NCBI GenBank assembly: GCA_002412925.1
Contig: DHVZ01000060.1
Location: forward strand, 22,331-86,330
Reading direction: 5' to 3'
Source: Anaerolineales bacterium UBA5195
GTDB taxonomy: Bacteria; Chloroflexota; Anaerolineae; Anaerolineales; Villigracilaceae
DNA: 64,000 nt
Shown: positions 25,516-34,087 of the stretch, one piece after another
Layout of the letters: every line of letters starts with the position of its first letter
Numbering within the stretch: the stretch's first letter is position 1
Made by a program: the position numbers and the translations under genes
Notes under the pieces: generated by a model
The model's database searches: none
Seen by the model: the letters and a program-made list of their open reading frames with translations, nothing else
Told to the model about the DNA's origin: nothing

Positions 25516-26022
25516 ATGACACCCGATGAACGAAAGCTAAAAATCAAGCTGTATGGCAAGGGCTATGCCCTGTTGGTTGAGACACTCAAGACGATCCCAA
25601 AAAAGATGTTGAAATTTAAACCCGCCCCAAACGAGTGGAGTGTGCATGAAATCATCCTGCACCTGGCCGACAGCGAAACCAACGCTGCCCTACGCGCCCG
25701 GCTGCTGGTCGCCGAACCGGGCCGCCCGGTGATGGCCTACGACCAGGATGCCTGGGCGCTAAAATTGAACTATCACGATCGGGATGTAAATGACGCGCTG
25801 AAACTGGTCAAATACGCCCGCAAGACCACCTATCAACTGCTCAAATCCCTGCCGGCTGAAGTCTTCGAGAACACTATCATCCACCCAGAGTTCGACAAGC
25901 CCTACACATTTACCATGTGGCTGACGGTTTATTCCGAGCACATCCCGGGGCATATCGAGCAAATCAAGAAGAATTATAAGTTGTGGAAAGAACAGAAAAA
26001 AGGGAAACGGAAAGCTGAGTAG
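25516..26022 (+). CDS. DinB-family protein
   Basis: 168 residues, four-helix bundle of the DinB/YfiT type, often metal-dependent. Metal-ligand histidines are in place: HEIILHLADSE (about residue 45-55) and HIPGHIEQIKK near the C-terminus. The family contains thiol transferases and stress-induced proteins; the exact reaction is unknown. A basic tail (KKNYKLWKEQKKGKRK) ends the protein. AAGGAG lies before the ATG. It begins a run of closely spaced genes continuing to 27530. Confidence 0.8.
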   Translation: MTPDERKLKIKLYGKGYALLVETLKTIPKKMLKFKPAPNEWSVHEIILHLADSETNAALRARLLVAEPGRPVMAYDQDAWALKLNYHDRDVNDALKLVKYARKTTYQLLKSLPAEVFENTIIHPEFDKPYTFTMWLTVYSEHIPGHIEQIKKNYKLWKEQKKGKRKAE

Positions 26023-26040
26023 CGCGAAGGAAAAAGCCAA

Positions 26041-26865
26041 ATGAAAACCACCCCTGTCCTCGCGGCAACTGCCTTGTTGTTTTGGACGCAGGTCGCCTGT
26101 AACCTGGCCACACAGCGCCCGGCCGCGCGGTCTGTTCCAATCGAGACTCCTGTTGCAGCGGCCCAACAAACTGAAATTCCCAACCTGCTGTCCACCCAGG
26201 CGCCTCTGCCGCTCTACCAGGCTGTTACCTTGAGCGGAAACACGCTCGAGGAAAGCGGCAAAGCTCCCGATTACACGCTCAAAGCCGTTACCCCGGTCTT
26301 GCAGGGCAGCCGCGACCTGCGCGTCGAAAACTTCAACCAATTGGTGGCCGCCCGGGCCGAAAAGTCTGTCGATCAATTCAAACAAGACTTGTCTATGGCC
26401 TCGGTGACGCCGATCGCGGCTGGCAGCTTTTTCAGCCTGAATTACGTGCTGACCTCCCCACCCGGCAACCTCTTGAGCCTGCAGCTCCACATCGAAGGCT
26501 ACTCTGACGGGGCTGCGCACCCTTATCACCTGACCAGCTCCTTCAACTTCGACCTCGAAAAAGGTCAAGAAATCAGCCTCGATCAGCTTTTCCTGCCAGG
26601 CGTGGACTATCTACAGGCTATTTCGGATTACTGTTCCGCCGAATTGAGTAAACGCGAGATCGGCTTTGAAATGTTCAGCGAAGGCGCAAACCCCACCCTT
26701 GAGAATTACGCCGTCTGGAATGTCAGCTCCGAGGGTCTGGTGATCACCTTCAACGAATACCAGGTGGCGGCTTATGCCGTCGGGCCGCAGGAAGTGGTCA
26801 TCCCGTTTGCGGTACTGCAAGAAACCCTCGACCCCCAGGGGCCGTTGAAGACATCCGAAAAATAG
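26041..26865 (+). CDS. RsiV-like lipoprotein (DUF3298/DUF4163-type)
   Basis: 274 residues. Signal peptide with lipobox TQVAC, followed by a spacer and a domain resembling DUF4163/DUF3298: NFNQLVAARAEKSVDQFKQDL, SLQLHIEGYSDGAAHPYH, SFNFDLEKGQEISLDQLF, and a final VAAYAVGPQEVVIPF. In Bacillus this pair senses lysozyme as part of RsiV, but here no sigma factor or anti-sigma helix is nearby, so I only claim the fold. Extracytoplasmic, lipid-anchored. Confidence 0.8.
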   Translation: MKTTPVLAATALLFWTQVACNLATQRPAARSVPIETPVAAAQQTEIPNLLSTQAPLPLYQAVTLSGNTLEESGKAPDYTLKAVTPVLQGSRDLRVENFNQLVAARAEKSVDQFKQDLSMASVTPIAAGSFFSLNYVLTSPPGNLLSLQLHIEGYSDGAAHPYHLTSSFNFDLEKGQEISLDQLFLPGVDYLQAISDYCSAELSKREIGFEMFSEGANPTLENYAVWNVSSEGLVITFNEYQVAAYAVGPQEVVIPFAVLQETLDPQGPLKTSEK

Positions 26866-26873
26866 AGGCCCGA

Positions 26874-27530
26874 ATGAAACCACAAGGCAGCCAGCTCCCC
26901 GCCATCATCTTCGACTTTGGCGGCGTGCTCATCGACTGGAATCCCCGGCACCTTTACAAGAAACTGCTTGATGACCCCGCCAAACTTGAGCGCTTCCTGA
27001 CCGAAATCGACTTCCACCATTGGAATCTGGAGTTGGATCGCGGCCGCCCCTACGCTGAAAGCGTGGCCGAATTGAGCCGCGTATTCCCGCAATATGCAGA
27101 TCTGATCAGGGCTTACGATGAGCGTTGGGAAGAGAGCCTGCGCGGGCCGATCCAGGCCACGGTCGAAATTCTCCGGGCTTTGAAAGAGCGCGGTTATGCT
27201 TTGTACGGCCTGACAAACTGGTCGGCAGAAAAGTACGAAATCGTCCGCCATAAATACCCATTTTTGGGTTTGTTTGACGATATCGTTGTCTCGGGCATCG
27301 TCAAGCTGATAAAACCTGACCCGCGCATCTTCGCCCTGTTATTGGAAAAAATCAATCGCCCCGCTGCGGACGGCCTGTTCATCGACGATTCGGAGACAAA
27401 TATCACCGCCGCACAGCAACTGGGCTTTAATACAATCCACTTCAAATCTGCCGAACAACTGGCTATGGAATTATCCCGCCAGGGCTTGCTGCTAGACAAA
27501 AAGGCTGATAAACAAGAAAAAGAAGGCTGA
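26874..27530 (+). CDS. HAD-superfamily hydrolase
   Basis: 218 residues, cytoplasmic phosphatase of the HAD type. Motif I IIFDFGGVLIDWN has the nucleophile Asp14, but Gly replaces the usual second Asp at +2, as in the YihX/epoxide-hydrolase-like subgroup. Motif II GLTNWS, motif III Lys in KLIKPDPRIF, and motif IV FIDDSETNITAA are complete. Substrate unknown; YihX-type members act on small sugar phosphates. Nine bp after the RsiV-like gene, so probably co-transcribed. Confidence 0.88.
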   Translation: MKPQGSQLPAIIFDFGGVLIDWNPRHLYKKLLDDPAKLERFLTEIDFHHWNLELDRGRPYAESVAELSRVFPQYADLIRAYDERWEESLRGPIQATVEILRALKERGYALYGLTNWSAEKYEIVRHKYPFLGLFDDIVVSGIVKLIKPDPRIFALLLEKINRPAADGLFIDDSETNITAAQQLGFNTIHFKSAEQLAMELSRQGLLLDKKADKQEKEG

Positions 27531-27572
27531 AATTCCAACATTTTCGCAAGGAAGGTTTTTCCCTGATGTGAG

Positions 27573-27578
27573 TATAAT
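27573..27578 (+). promoter_or_regulatory. -10 element for the PAS membrane protein gene
   Basis: TATAAT about 95 bp before the 27674 ATG; the predicted leader contains GGGAATCTCC copy C. Confidence 0.5.
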
Positions 27579-27607
27579 GCTATAGTAGTTAGAAGAGAAT
27601 CGGTTCT

Positions 27608-27648
27608 GCGGGAATCTCCGCGGTCAGATCCCGCATTTTGGAGACCCA
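27608..27648 (+). promoter_or_regulatory. GGGAATCTCC leader element, copy C
   Basis: GCGGGAATCTCCGCGGTCAGA followed by TCCCGCA and TTTTGGAGACCC. Two pairings compete: GCGGGA with TCCCGC, or GGG-AA-TCTCC with GGAGA-CCC enclosing GCGG/CCGC. This could form a switch or a pseudoknot. The best-formed of the three copies. Confidence 0.5.
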
Positions 27649-27673
27649 GAGAATCCTGAGATAGGGCAAAAAC

Positions 27674-29272
27674 ATGCGCGAAATCCTAAGCAATCGAAAT
27701 TATCTTCCAATCCTTTACACCTTCGGTGCGTACCTGGCCTTGGTACTGGGGGCTTTGATTCTTGACCGCAAAGATGTCGAAGTCTTCCAGATTGTGAACA
27801 CGCTCGCCCCCATTTGCGCGCTGGTCGCCCTGGCAACAGCTCTGTGGGCGCGCTTAGGTTTCAACCAGTCTGAAAGTTCCCCTGAAATCTGGAGTCGAAT
27901 TGTAATTGGACTGATCTTTTGGACCGTTGCCGAAGGAATCTGGTATTACTATTCCTTGCAGGGCTGGGAAAAAGGCCTGGGCGTGAGCATTGCAGACGCC
28001 TTTTGGTTGTTGGGCTACATCCCGTTTATCGAAGCACTCGCCTTACGCTACCAGGATTATCGCACCCGCCCGGGAAGAAGCCGCGCTCTGGCTTCGATCC
28101 TGTTCATCCTGGCATTACTCGTCCCCATCACCTACATCCTGTTATTCCCCACCCTGGTAAGGTTGCAAAACTGGGCGCAAATTTTGGATTTGCTCGCCAA
28201 AACAACTTATGCCCTCGCCAACCTCGCCATCCTGCCGTTTGCCCTGCTTGTCCTGCTCTCTCTGGGCCGCGGACGCCTTTTCAAAGTCTGGGGGCTGATT
28301 TCAATCGCCTTCATTCTCAGGTCAGTCATTTATTTCCTGTTGACATTCCTGATTTCAGGCACACTTTTCCCCGGACGATTGGCCACGATTCCCACCATTC
28401 TCTATAGCCTGGTACTCCTGGTCCTGGCAGTGGGCATTTACGGCAGTTGGCTGCTCGGCCAGCAAATTGCGCTGGTTTCCCAACTCAAGCTGGGTTTTAT
28501 TGGCGGAGACAAGGAAATCCCGCAGTTCCTGCTCAATACGGATGTGGACGGGAAAATCGTCAATGTCAGCAGGAATTTTTTGCAATTTACGAATAACAGC
28601 CTGCCAGAAAGGTACCTCGGCAAGCCAATCCAGGATGCCCTCGGCCTGGGCAATGCCGAGTTTAACTCGATTAGCGACATCTGTTCCCGGGGCGGATTCG
28701 TGATCAACCAGGATGTCAAAGTTTCGGCGGGGCAAAAAATGCCAGTGCCGCTTCTGCTGACCGCGGTTGGTTCGCTAACCAGCAGCGATTATTTTGGTCT
28801 GGATATCGTCTTGCAATTGCCAAATTACAGCGCCGAGGCCTATCCGCTCGACGAAGAATCAAACGCCATCACCCAGGGCATCTTGAAACGCACCGGCCAG
28901 CAAACCAAGGAAAACAGCACCTACCTGACCGAATACTTTACCGCCCAAATCCAGTCTTTCTATGAACTTATCAACCAATCTGGCGGTAATTATGGTGCAG
29001 AGGCCATGTCTGGCGAAATCAATGAAACTGCCACCAAAAACGGCTGGCCAATCCGGCTGGCCGGGCAAGAAATCACCATTGAACCGGGTTTTGACAACTT
29101 TGACAATGCCGAACTGCTCAAAGCCCTGCCTGTCTTGTACCAGATTGCAGAACAGTTCACCATCAATGCCACCAGCGCAAAATCTGTCGCTGAACAGAAC
29201 CAAAAAACAGACCGGATCGTAAGCAAAAATGCCCTTCTCGCCGCACAAAACTTCGGCCTGCGCCAGCGGTAG
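27674..29272 (+). CDS. Polytopic membrane protein with C-terminal PAS-like domain
   Basis: 532 residues. The first ~270 residues contain eight or nine membrane helices (YLALVLGALIL, IVIGLIFWTVAEGIWYYYSL, ILFILALLVPITYILLF, and others), resembling the multi-helix sensor modules of histidine kinases and cyclases. A PAS-like domain follows (LLNTDVDGKIVNVSRNFLQF, about 285-400), then a helical tail of about 130 residues. No kinase, GGDEF or HAMP domain is present. Likely a membrane sensor or adaptor, output unknown. Leader of about 90 nt with the GGGAATCTCC element. Confidence 0.75.
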   Translation: MREILSNRNYLPILYTFGAYLALVLGALILDRKDVEVFQIVNTLAPICALVALATALWARLGFNQSESSPEIWSRIVIGLIFWTVAEGIWYYYSLQGWEKGLGVSIADAFWLLGYIPFIEALALRYQDYRTRPGRSRALASILFILALLVPITYILLFPTLVRLQNWAQILDLLAKTTYALANLAILPFALLVLLSLGRGRLFKVWGLISIAFILRSVIYFLLTFLISGTLFPGRLATIPTILYSLVLLVLAVGIYGSWLLGQQIALVSQLKLGFIGGDKEIPQFLLNTDVDGKIVNVSRNFLQFTNNSLPERYLGKPIQDALGLGNAEFNSISDICSRGGFVINQDVKVSAGQKMPVPLLLTAVGSLTSSDYFGLDIVLQLPNYSAEAYPLDEESNAITQGILKRTGQQTKENSTYLTEYFTAQIQSFYELINQSGGNYGAEAMSGEINETATKNGWPIRLAGQEITIEPGFDNFDNAELLKALPVLYQIAEQFTINATSAKSVAEQNQKTDRIVSKNALLAAQNFGLRQR

Positions 29273-29290
29273 AGCAACTGATTCCCGCCC

Positions 29291-29319
29291 AAAACTCCCG
29301 CAAAACCGGCGGGAGTTTT
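29291..29319. terminator. Terminator after the PAS membrane protein gene
   Basis: AAAACTCCCGC (29291-29301) and GCGGGAGTTTT (29309-29319), perfect 11-bp stem with A-run and T-run flanks. Confidence 0.85.
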
Positions 29320-29377
29320 GATTTGCCATGCGGCCAAAATTGCGCTATAGTATTCCCATCCCCAATTACGGAGAGAA

Positions 29378-30877
29378 ATGATGACCATTTTTCCTGAATA
29401 CCCCAACTACGATGGACTCGGCCTGGCCGAACTGGTACGAAAAAAAGAAGTCAGCCCCATTGAACTGGTGGAAGAGGCCATTCAGCGCATCGAAAACCAC
29501 AACCCGCAACTGAATGCCGTCATCACAAAGCTTTACGAGACCGCCAGGGAAACCGCCCAAAAGCCCCTGCCTGATGGTCCGTTCGCGGGTGTGCCTTTCC
29601 TGATCAAAGACCTGCTTGCAACCATCGCTGGAGTGCCGACCAGCAGCGGCAACCGCCTGTGGAAAAACATCCCCGCCAAAGCGGACAGTGAACTGGTCAA
29701 ACGCTGGAAGGCGGCCGGGGTGATCATCCTCGGCAAAACCAATACCCCCGAATTTGGCCTGACGCCCTATACCGAGCCTGGCGCTTTTGGCCCAACCCAT
29801 AACCCCTGGGATCTGACTTGCACTACCGGCGGCTCATCCGGCGGATCTGGAGCAGCAGTGGCGGCGCGCCTTGTTCCACTTGCTTCGGGCGGTGATGGCG
29901 GCGGCTCGATCCGTATCCCGGCCTCGGCCTGCGGGGTCTTCGGGTTAAAGCCCACGCGCGGACGCACGCCCACCGGCCCCAAACTCGGCGAAGCCTGGCA
30001 CGGATTCGCCATTGAGCATGTGCTCACCCACTCGGTACGCGATTCAGCCGCCATGCTGGATGCCACCCAGGGCGCGGATATCGGCGCACCGTATTACGCC
30101 CCACCCCAGGCTGGCCCCTTCCTGGCAGAAGTAACCACCAAACCGGGCAAACTGCGCATCGCTTTTACCGGGGAGCCCTTGTTGGGCAAAAACGTCCATG
30201 CCGAGGTGCTCAAAGGACTGGAAGAAACCGTCAGACTGCTCAAGGAGCTTGGGCACGAAGTAGTGGAAGCTGTGCCCCAGATCGATGGTGAAGCTTTCTC
30301 ACTGGCGTTTGTCACCATCCTGGCCGCCGAACTACGCGCGGATATCGAAGAAGCTGCCAGTGCTGCCGGGAAACGTGTCTCCGTCAAGGATTTCGACTCA
30401 TCCTCTTTTGGGCTGGGAATGCTCGGGAAAGCTCTCAGCGCCTGCGATTATGCGGCCGCTGCGCGCTACCTGCAAACCTCGGCGCGCGAGGTGGCGCGTT
30501 TCTGCGAAAATTATGACCTATTGCTGACTCCCACGCTCTCGCAACCGCCAGTCAAGATTGGCTCGCTCCAGCCCAACGAAAACGAAAAGCTGCTCATCAA
30601 CCTGATCGGCAGCTTCGACGGAGGCGGGCTGCTCAAAGCCATGGGCATCATCAAGCCCCTGGCCGCCCAGACCTTTGAATTCATGCCCTGGACGCCGGTT
30701 TTTAACGTCACCGGCCAGCCCGCCATGTCGGCGCCGCTCCATTGGAGCGGCGAAAACCTGCCGATTGGCATGCACTTCGTTGGCAAGTTCGGCGACGAAG
30801 CCACGCTTTTCCGCCTGGCCGGGCAGCTCGAACAGGCCAGGCCCTGGGCCAAGAAAATTCCGGCGGGGTATATTTAA
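29378..30877 (+). CDS. Amidase signature family enzyme
   Basis: Hydrolyses an amide bond; cytoplasmic, 499 residues. Complete Ser-Ser-Lys triad: Lys77 in PFLIKDLLAT, Ser154 in GGSSGGSGAA, Ser177 in GGDGGGSIRIPAS. Related to 6-aminohexanoate-cyclic-dimer hydrolase and general amidases rather than GatA (which is at 59663). TATAGT at 29346 and GGAGAG before the ATG give a clear promoter and start; ATG 29381 is the next codon. Substrate unknown. The Tat-exported DUF362 gene follows 26 bp later. Confidence 0.9.
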   Translation: MMTIFPEYPNYDGLGLAELVRKKEVSPIELVEEAIQRIENHNPQLNAVITKLYETARETAQKPLPDGPFAGVPFLIKDLLATIAGVPTSSGNRLWKNIPAKADSELVKRWKAAGVIILGKTNTPEFGLTPYTEPGAFGPTHNPWDLTCTTGGSSGGSGAAVAARLVPLASGGDGGGSIRIPASACGVFGLKPTRGRTPTGPKLGEAWHGFAIEHVLTHSVRDSAAMLDATQGADIGAPYYAPPQAGPFLAEVTTKPGKLRIAFTGEPLLGKNVHAEVLKGLEETVRLLKELGHEVVEAVPQIDGEAFSLAFVTILAAELRADIEEAASAAGKRVSVKDFDSSSFGLGMLGKALSACDYAAAARYLQTSAREVARFCENYDLLLTPTLSQPPVKIGSLQPNENEKLLINLIGSFDGGGLLKAMGIIKPLAAQTFEFMPWTPVFNVTGQPAMSAPLHWSGENLPIGMHFVGKFGDEATLFRLAGQLEQARPWAKKIPAGYI

Positions 30878-30903
30878 TTCCTGCCGCATCAAAAGAAGCC
30901 TTT

Positions 30904-32085
30904 ATGGACTCTATTTCCAAACCACGTTACCAGCTCTCCCGGCGGGATTTTTTGAAGCTGGGCGGTACAGCCTCGGCTGCCCTGGCGCTATCTGCCTGTG
31001 GCATTCACCCGGCCGAATTAACCTCCCCGACACCTGGCGTGACCATCATTCCGAGCGCCCCAATGCCGGGTCCAACTGAAACACCCAGACCCGAGCCCGC
31101 GCCCACAGCCACACCGGCGTTCAAGACCCAGGTGGCTCTTGGAAAAGCAACCACGTATGATCCGGGCAGGCTGCGCCCTGTTTTGGAGGGAATGCTGGCA
31201 GGGTTGGGTGGGTTGGACAAGCTGATTAAAAGCGGCGCGAGGGTCGGGATCAAAGCCAACCTGACAGGCGGAACCTGGTGGGATACACCTGACAGACCTC
31301 CGGCCACTGAGTTTTTTGTCACCCACCCCGCTGTGGTGGGCGTATTATGTGAGCTGCTGCGAGACCTGGGCGCAGGCCGATTACTGATCATGGACGGACT
31401 TGGGGATCCGAGCAGTTTTTCCAAGTGGGGCTATACTGCCATGGCCCAGCCGCTCAACGCCGAACTCATCGATTTGTGCAAGCCTGACCCGCATCCATCC
31501 TTCGTCAACGTACCGGTTGGCCCACAGGCGTTGGTCTTTGACCAATTCGCGTTCAACCCGGCCTTGACCGAAATCGATGTTTTTATCTCAGTGGGCAAGA
31601 TGAAAACCCACTCAGTGGGCGGCGTGACACTGGCCATGAAAAACCTGTTCGGTTTGGTCCCGATCAGCCTTTATCGGCGCGCAGAGACTCATAATAACCG
31701 TTCGCTCTTTCATGATGGCCTCAATTTTGACTCGCGCCTCGCCAAAATCATTCTGGACCTGAACCTGGCCTGCCCCATTCACCTGGCCGTGATCGATGGA
31801 ATCATGACCGCTGACCGGGGCGCTGGCCCGTGGGACAAAGAAATGATCCAGGTCAAACCGGGAGTGCTGGCGGTTGGGCTGAATGCCGTCGCAACAGATG
31901 CCATCGCCACAGCTTTGATGGGCTTTGCCCCCGCTGCCGAAGCGCGCACTGCCCCGTTCCTGCACACGGAAAACTATCTTTCGCTGGCGCGTGAGCTGGG
32001 CTTGGGAACCAACCTGCCCGAAGAAATTGGTTTGGTGGGAGAATCGTTGGAAAATATGAGCTTCCCGTTCCATTTGCCCGCCTGA
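30904..32085 (+). CDS. Tat-exported DUF362 protein
   Basis: 393 residues. The N-terminus has a twin-arginine signal, LSRRDFLKLGG, and then ASAALALSACG, which also reads as a lipobox. A Pro/Thr linker follows and a DUF362 domain: SGARVGIKANLTGG, LLIMDGLGD, VFISVGKMKTHSVGGVTLAMKNLFGL, VIDGIMTADRGAGP, and VATDAIATALMG. DUF362 proteins often accompany iron-sulfur or metal-binding functions. The longer open frame from 30742 overlaps the amidase gene; ATG 30904 starts right before the Tat signal. The next gene begins five bases after its stop. Confidence 0.85.
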   Translation: MDSISKPRYQLSRRDFLKLGGTASAALALSACGIHPAELTSPTPGVTIIPSAPMPGPTETPRPEPAPTATPAFKTQVALGKATTYDPGRLRPVLEGMLAGLGGLDKLIKSGARVGIKANLTGGTWWDTPDRPPATEFFVTHPAVVGVLCELLRDLGAGRLLIMDGLGDPSSFSKWGYTAMAQPLNAELIDLCKPDPHPSFVNVPVGPQALVFDQFAFNPALTEIDVFISVGKMKTHSVGGVTLAMKNLFGLVPISLYRRAETHNNRSLFHDGLNFDSRLAKIILDLNLACPIHLAVIDGIMTADRGAGPWDKEMIQVKPGVLAVGLNAVATDAIATALMGFAPAAEARTAPFLHTENYLSLARELGLGTNLPEEIGLVGESLENMSFPFHLPA

Positions 32086-32090
32086 GAAAA

Positions 32091-32960
32091 ATGATCAAAG
32101 AAATTACCGCCAAGACCCTGCTCGCCTCCGTCAAACAGCCCGATACCTGGTTCGGGCTGAAATACAACCTGAACCTCTATCGCGGCTGCCAGCACCAGTG
32201 CATCTACTGCGATTCGCGCTCTGAGTGCTACCAGATCGAGAACTTTGCTGACATCCTGGTCAAGGCCAATGCGATTGAATTGCTGGACAACGAACTGCGC
32301 CGTAAACGAGTCAAGGGAACGATTGGCACCGGCTCGATGAACGACCCCTATATGCCGGTCGAAGCCACCCGCAACCTGACCGGCCGCGCCCTGGAAGTGA
32401 TCGCCGCCCACGGCTTTCCCGTTCACATCCTGACCAAGGGAACTCTCGTTTTACGCGACCTGCCCACGCTGAGAGAGATCCAACGCACCTTCGCCGCCGT
32501 CAGTTTCACGATCACCACCTCCAGCGACGAACTGGGGAAACACTTGGAACCTGGCGCACCCAAAGTCTCCGAGCGCTTCGCAGCACTGGAAAAACTATCC
32601 GCCGCCGGGATTTTAACCGGTGTGACGATGATGCCAATCCTGCCTTTTCTCGAGGACAACGAACAAAACATCCGTGGAATTGTGGAAAAAGCCGCTGCCA
32701 GCGGAGCAAAATACATCCTGGCAGCTTTCGGCGTCACCCTGCGCGACCGTCAGCGCGCGTATTTTTATCACCAGCTGGATGAAAACTTTCCCGGCCTCAA
32801 GGAAAAATACCAGCGCGCATTTGGAAACTGTTATTACGCCCCGGCGCAAAACGCAAAACAACTCGAAACCCTGTTCAAGGAATTGTGCGCAACGTACAAT
32901 CTTTCCACACGCATGCCGGTATACCAGCCGCACACGACAACACAACCGCAACTCTTCTGA
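32091..32960 (+). CDS. SPL-family radical SAM protein
   Basis: 289 residues, cytoplasmic. Binds a [4Fe-4S] cluster through CQHQCIYC (Cys33, Cys37, Cys40), the CxxxCxxC of radical SAM enzymes, set in YNLNLYRGCQHQCIYCDSRS as in the SPL/PA0069-like group. TIGTGSMNDPYMPVE and MPILPFLEDNEQNI are also typical. The family includes spore photoproduct lyase relatives, but most members have no known reaction. Overlap and spacing suggest co-transcription with the DUF362 gene and possibly the HEAT-like gene that follows. Confidence 0.88.
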   Translation: MIKEITAKTLLASVKQPDTWFGLKYNLNLYRGCQHQCIYCDSRSECYQIENFADILVKANAIELLDNELRRKRVKGTIGTGSMNDPYMPVEATRNLTGRALEVIAAHGFPVHILTKGTLVLRDLPTLREIQRTFAAVSFTITTSSDELGKHLEPGAPKVSERFAALEKLSAAGILTGVTMMPILPFLEDNEQNIRGIVEKAAASGAKYILAAFGVTLRDRQRAYFYHQLDENFPGLKEKYQRAFGNCYYAPAQNAKQLETLFKELCATYNLSTRMPVYQPHTTTQPQLF

Positions 32961-32980
32961 GTGCGCCAAAGGAGAACAAG

Positions 32981-33529
32981 ATGGATTCAGCTCTTCAGCA
33001 CCTCGTCAACACACGCGACATCGAAAGCCTGTACGATGTCATGACTGAAAACGATGATTTTTTGGTTTGCCTGGAGGCTGCCGAAGGGCTGGTGATGCTC
33101 GGAGACCTGCGCGGGGTTGAGTTCATCCAGGACGCCACCGAAAGTGAGGATGAAGACATCAAAGCCGTCGCCGAGGAAATCCTGGCCTCCCCAGAACTGC
33201 GCCGGGTGCGCGAAGATGTCCTGGCGCGAAAAAGGCAGGAGCGGCAAGCCCGGCTCGAAACAGCCAGGCAGCGACTCCAACAGGGAAAAACTGTCTTTCT
33301 ATACAAAACGGTTTTCCTTGGGGTCAGTAATTTTGTGAGTAATGAGATCTCGGAAGATGGAGAAAGCGTCGAGGCCCTGAATGAATACGGATGTGAAGGC
33401 TGGGAAGTGGCCGCTTTCTTTGCCAATCCCGGCGCGGCTGCGCCCATCACCCTGAACGGAAAGCTGACCGGGGGCTACTTTCTGCTCAAAAAGGAAATCA
33501 CCCCCGATGAAATTTCGGAACTCGGATAA
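32981..33529 (+). CDS. HEAT-repeat-like helical protein
   Basis: 182 residues, cytoplasmic. The N-terminal half is helical with HEAT-like pairs (LVCLEAAEGLVMLGDLRGVEFI, DIKAVAEEILASPELRRV) followed by a charged coiled-coil stretch rich in Arg, Glu and Gln (EDVLARKRQERQARLETARQ). The C-terminal 60 residues form a beta-type region with YGCEGWEVAAFF. ATG 32981 has AAAGGAGAACAAG upstream; the earlier open frame from 32885 lies within the radical SAM gene. Function unknown. Confidence 0.75.
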   Translation: MDSALQHLVNTRDIESLYDVMTENDDFLVCLEAAEGLVMLGDLRGVEFIQDATESEDEDIKAVAEEILASPELRRVREDVLARKRQERQARLETARQRLQQGKTVFLYKTVFLGVSNFVSNEISEDGESVEALNEYGCEGWEVAAFFANPGAAAPITLNGKLTGGYFLLKKEITPDEISELG

Positions 33530-33592
33530 CCTGGTGCAACTTTTATAACCGGCCAACATCCAAATACAAAAATCCACTATCCAGAGGAAAAC

Positions 33593-34051
33593 ATGCCCAG
33601 AAAAACTTCTAGCCGCCGCAACATTGAATATCCGCTGTCAAAATTTCTCCGCCGCCCACTCGTCCAGATTGGGCTGGTCGTGATCGCCGCCATCATTGTC
33701 GTCTTGATTGCGCTGAACGGAGGCCAGCCAGCCTCCAGTCCAGCCGCAGAAATCAGCGTCCAGGAGGCTTATAAGATTTACCAGGAAGGCAACGCCTACT
33801 TCCTGGATGTGCGCGAGCCGAGCGAGTGGGCTGAATACCATGCCCCCAACAGCACGCTGATCCCGCTTGGAGAACTGGCGGCGCGTGTCAACGAACTTCC
33901 CAAAGACAAACAAATTGTGGTTGTCTGCCGCTCAGGGAATCGCTCCCAGGAAGGACGCGATCTTCTCAAAAGGGCCGGTTTCACCAACGTCACCAGTATG
34001 GCCGGAGGCTTGAAAACCTGGCGGGATAGCGGATATCCGGTTCAGCCATAA
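33593..34051 (+). CDS. Membrane-anchored rhodanese-like sulfurtransferase
   Basis: 152 residues. N-terminal membrane helix (LVQIGLVVIAAIIVVLIAL) with a short cytoplasmic tail, then a single rhodanese domain. The active-site loop VVVCRSGNRSQ has Cys112; LDVREPSEWAEYHAPNS is the CH2A/B-type motif. It probably transfers sulfane sulfur or handles sulfide or thiols outside the membrane. GAGGAAAACATG gives the start. A bidirectional terminator overlaps its stop codon. Confidence 0.9.
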   Translation: MPRKTSSRRNIEYPLSKFLRRPLVQIGLVVIAAIIVVLIALNGGQPASSPAAEISVQEAYKIYQEGNAYFLDVREPSEWAEYHAPNSTLIPLGELAARVNELPKDKQIVVVCRSGNRSQEGRDLLKRAGFTNVTSMAGGLKTWRDSGYPVQP

Positions 34052-34087
34052 AATCACAGGGCGGCCAAATGGCCGCCCTGTGATTTT
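34050..34087. terminator. Bidirectional terminator between rhodanese and SCO genes
   Basis: AAAATCACAGGGCGGCC (34050-34066), loop AAAT, perfect complement (34071-34087): 17-bp stem with T-run and A-run flanks, shared by the convergent genes. Confidence 0.9.
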
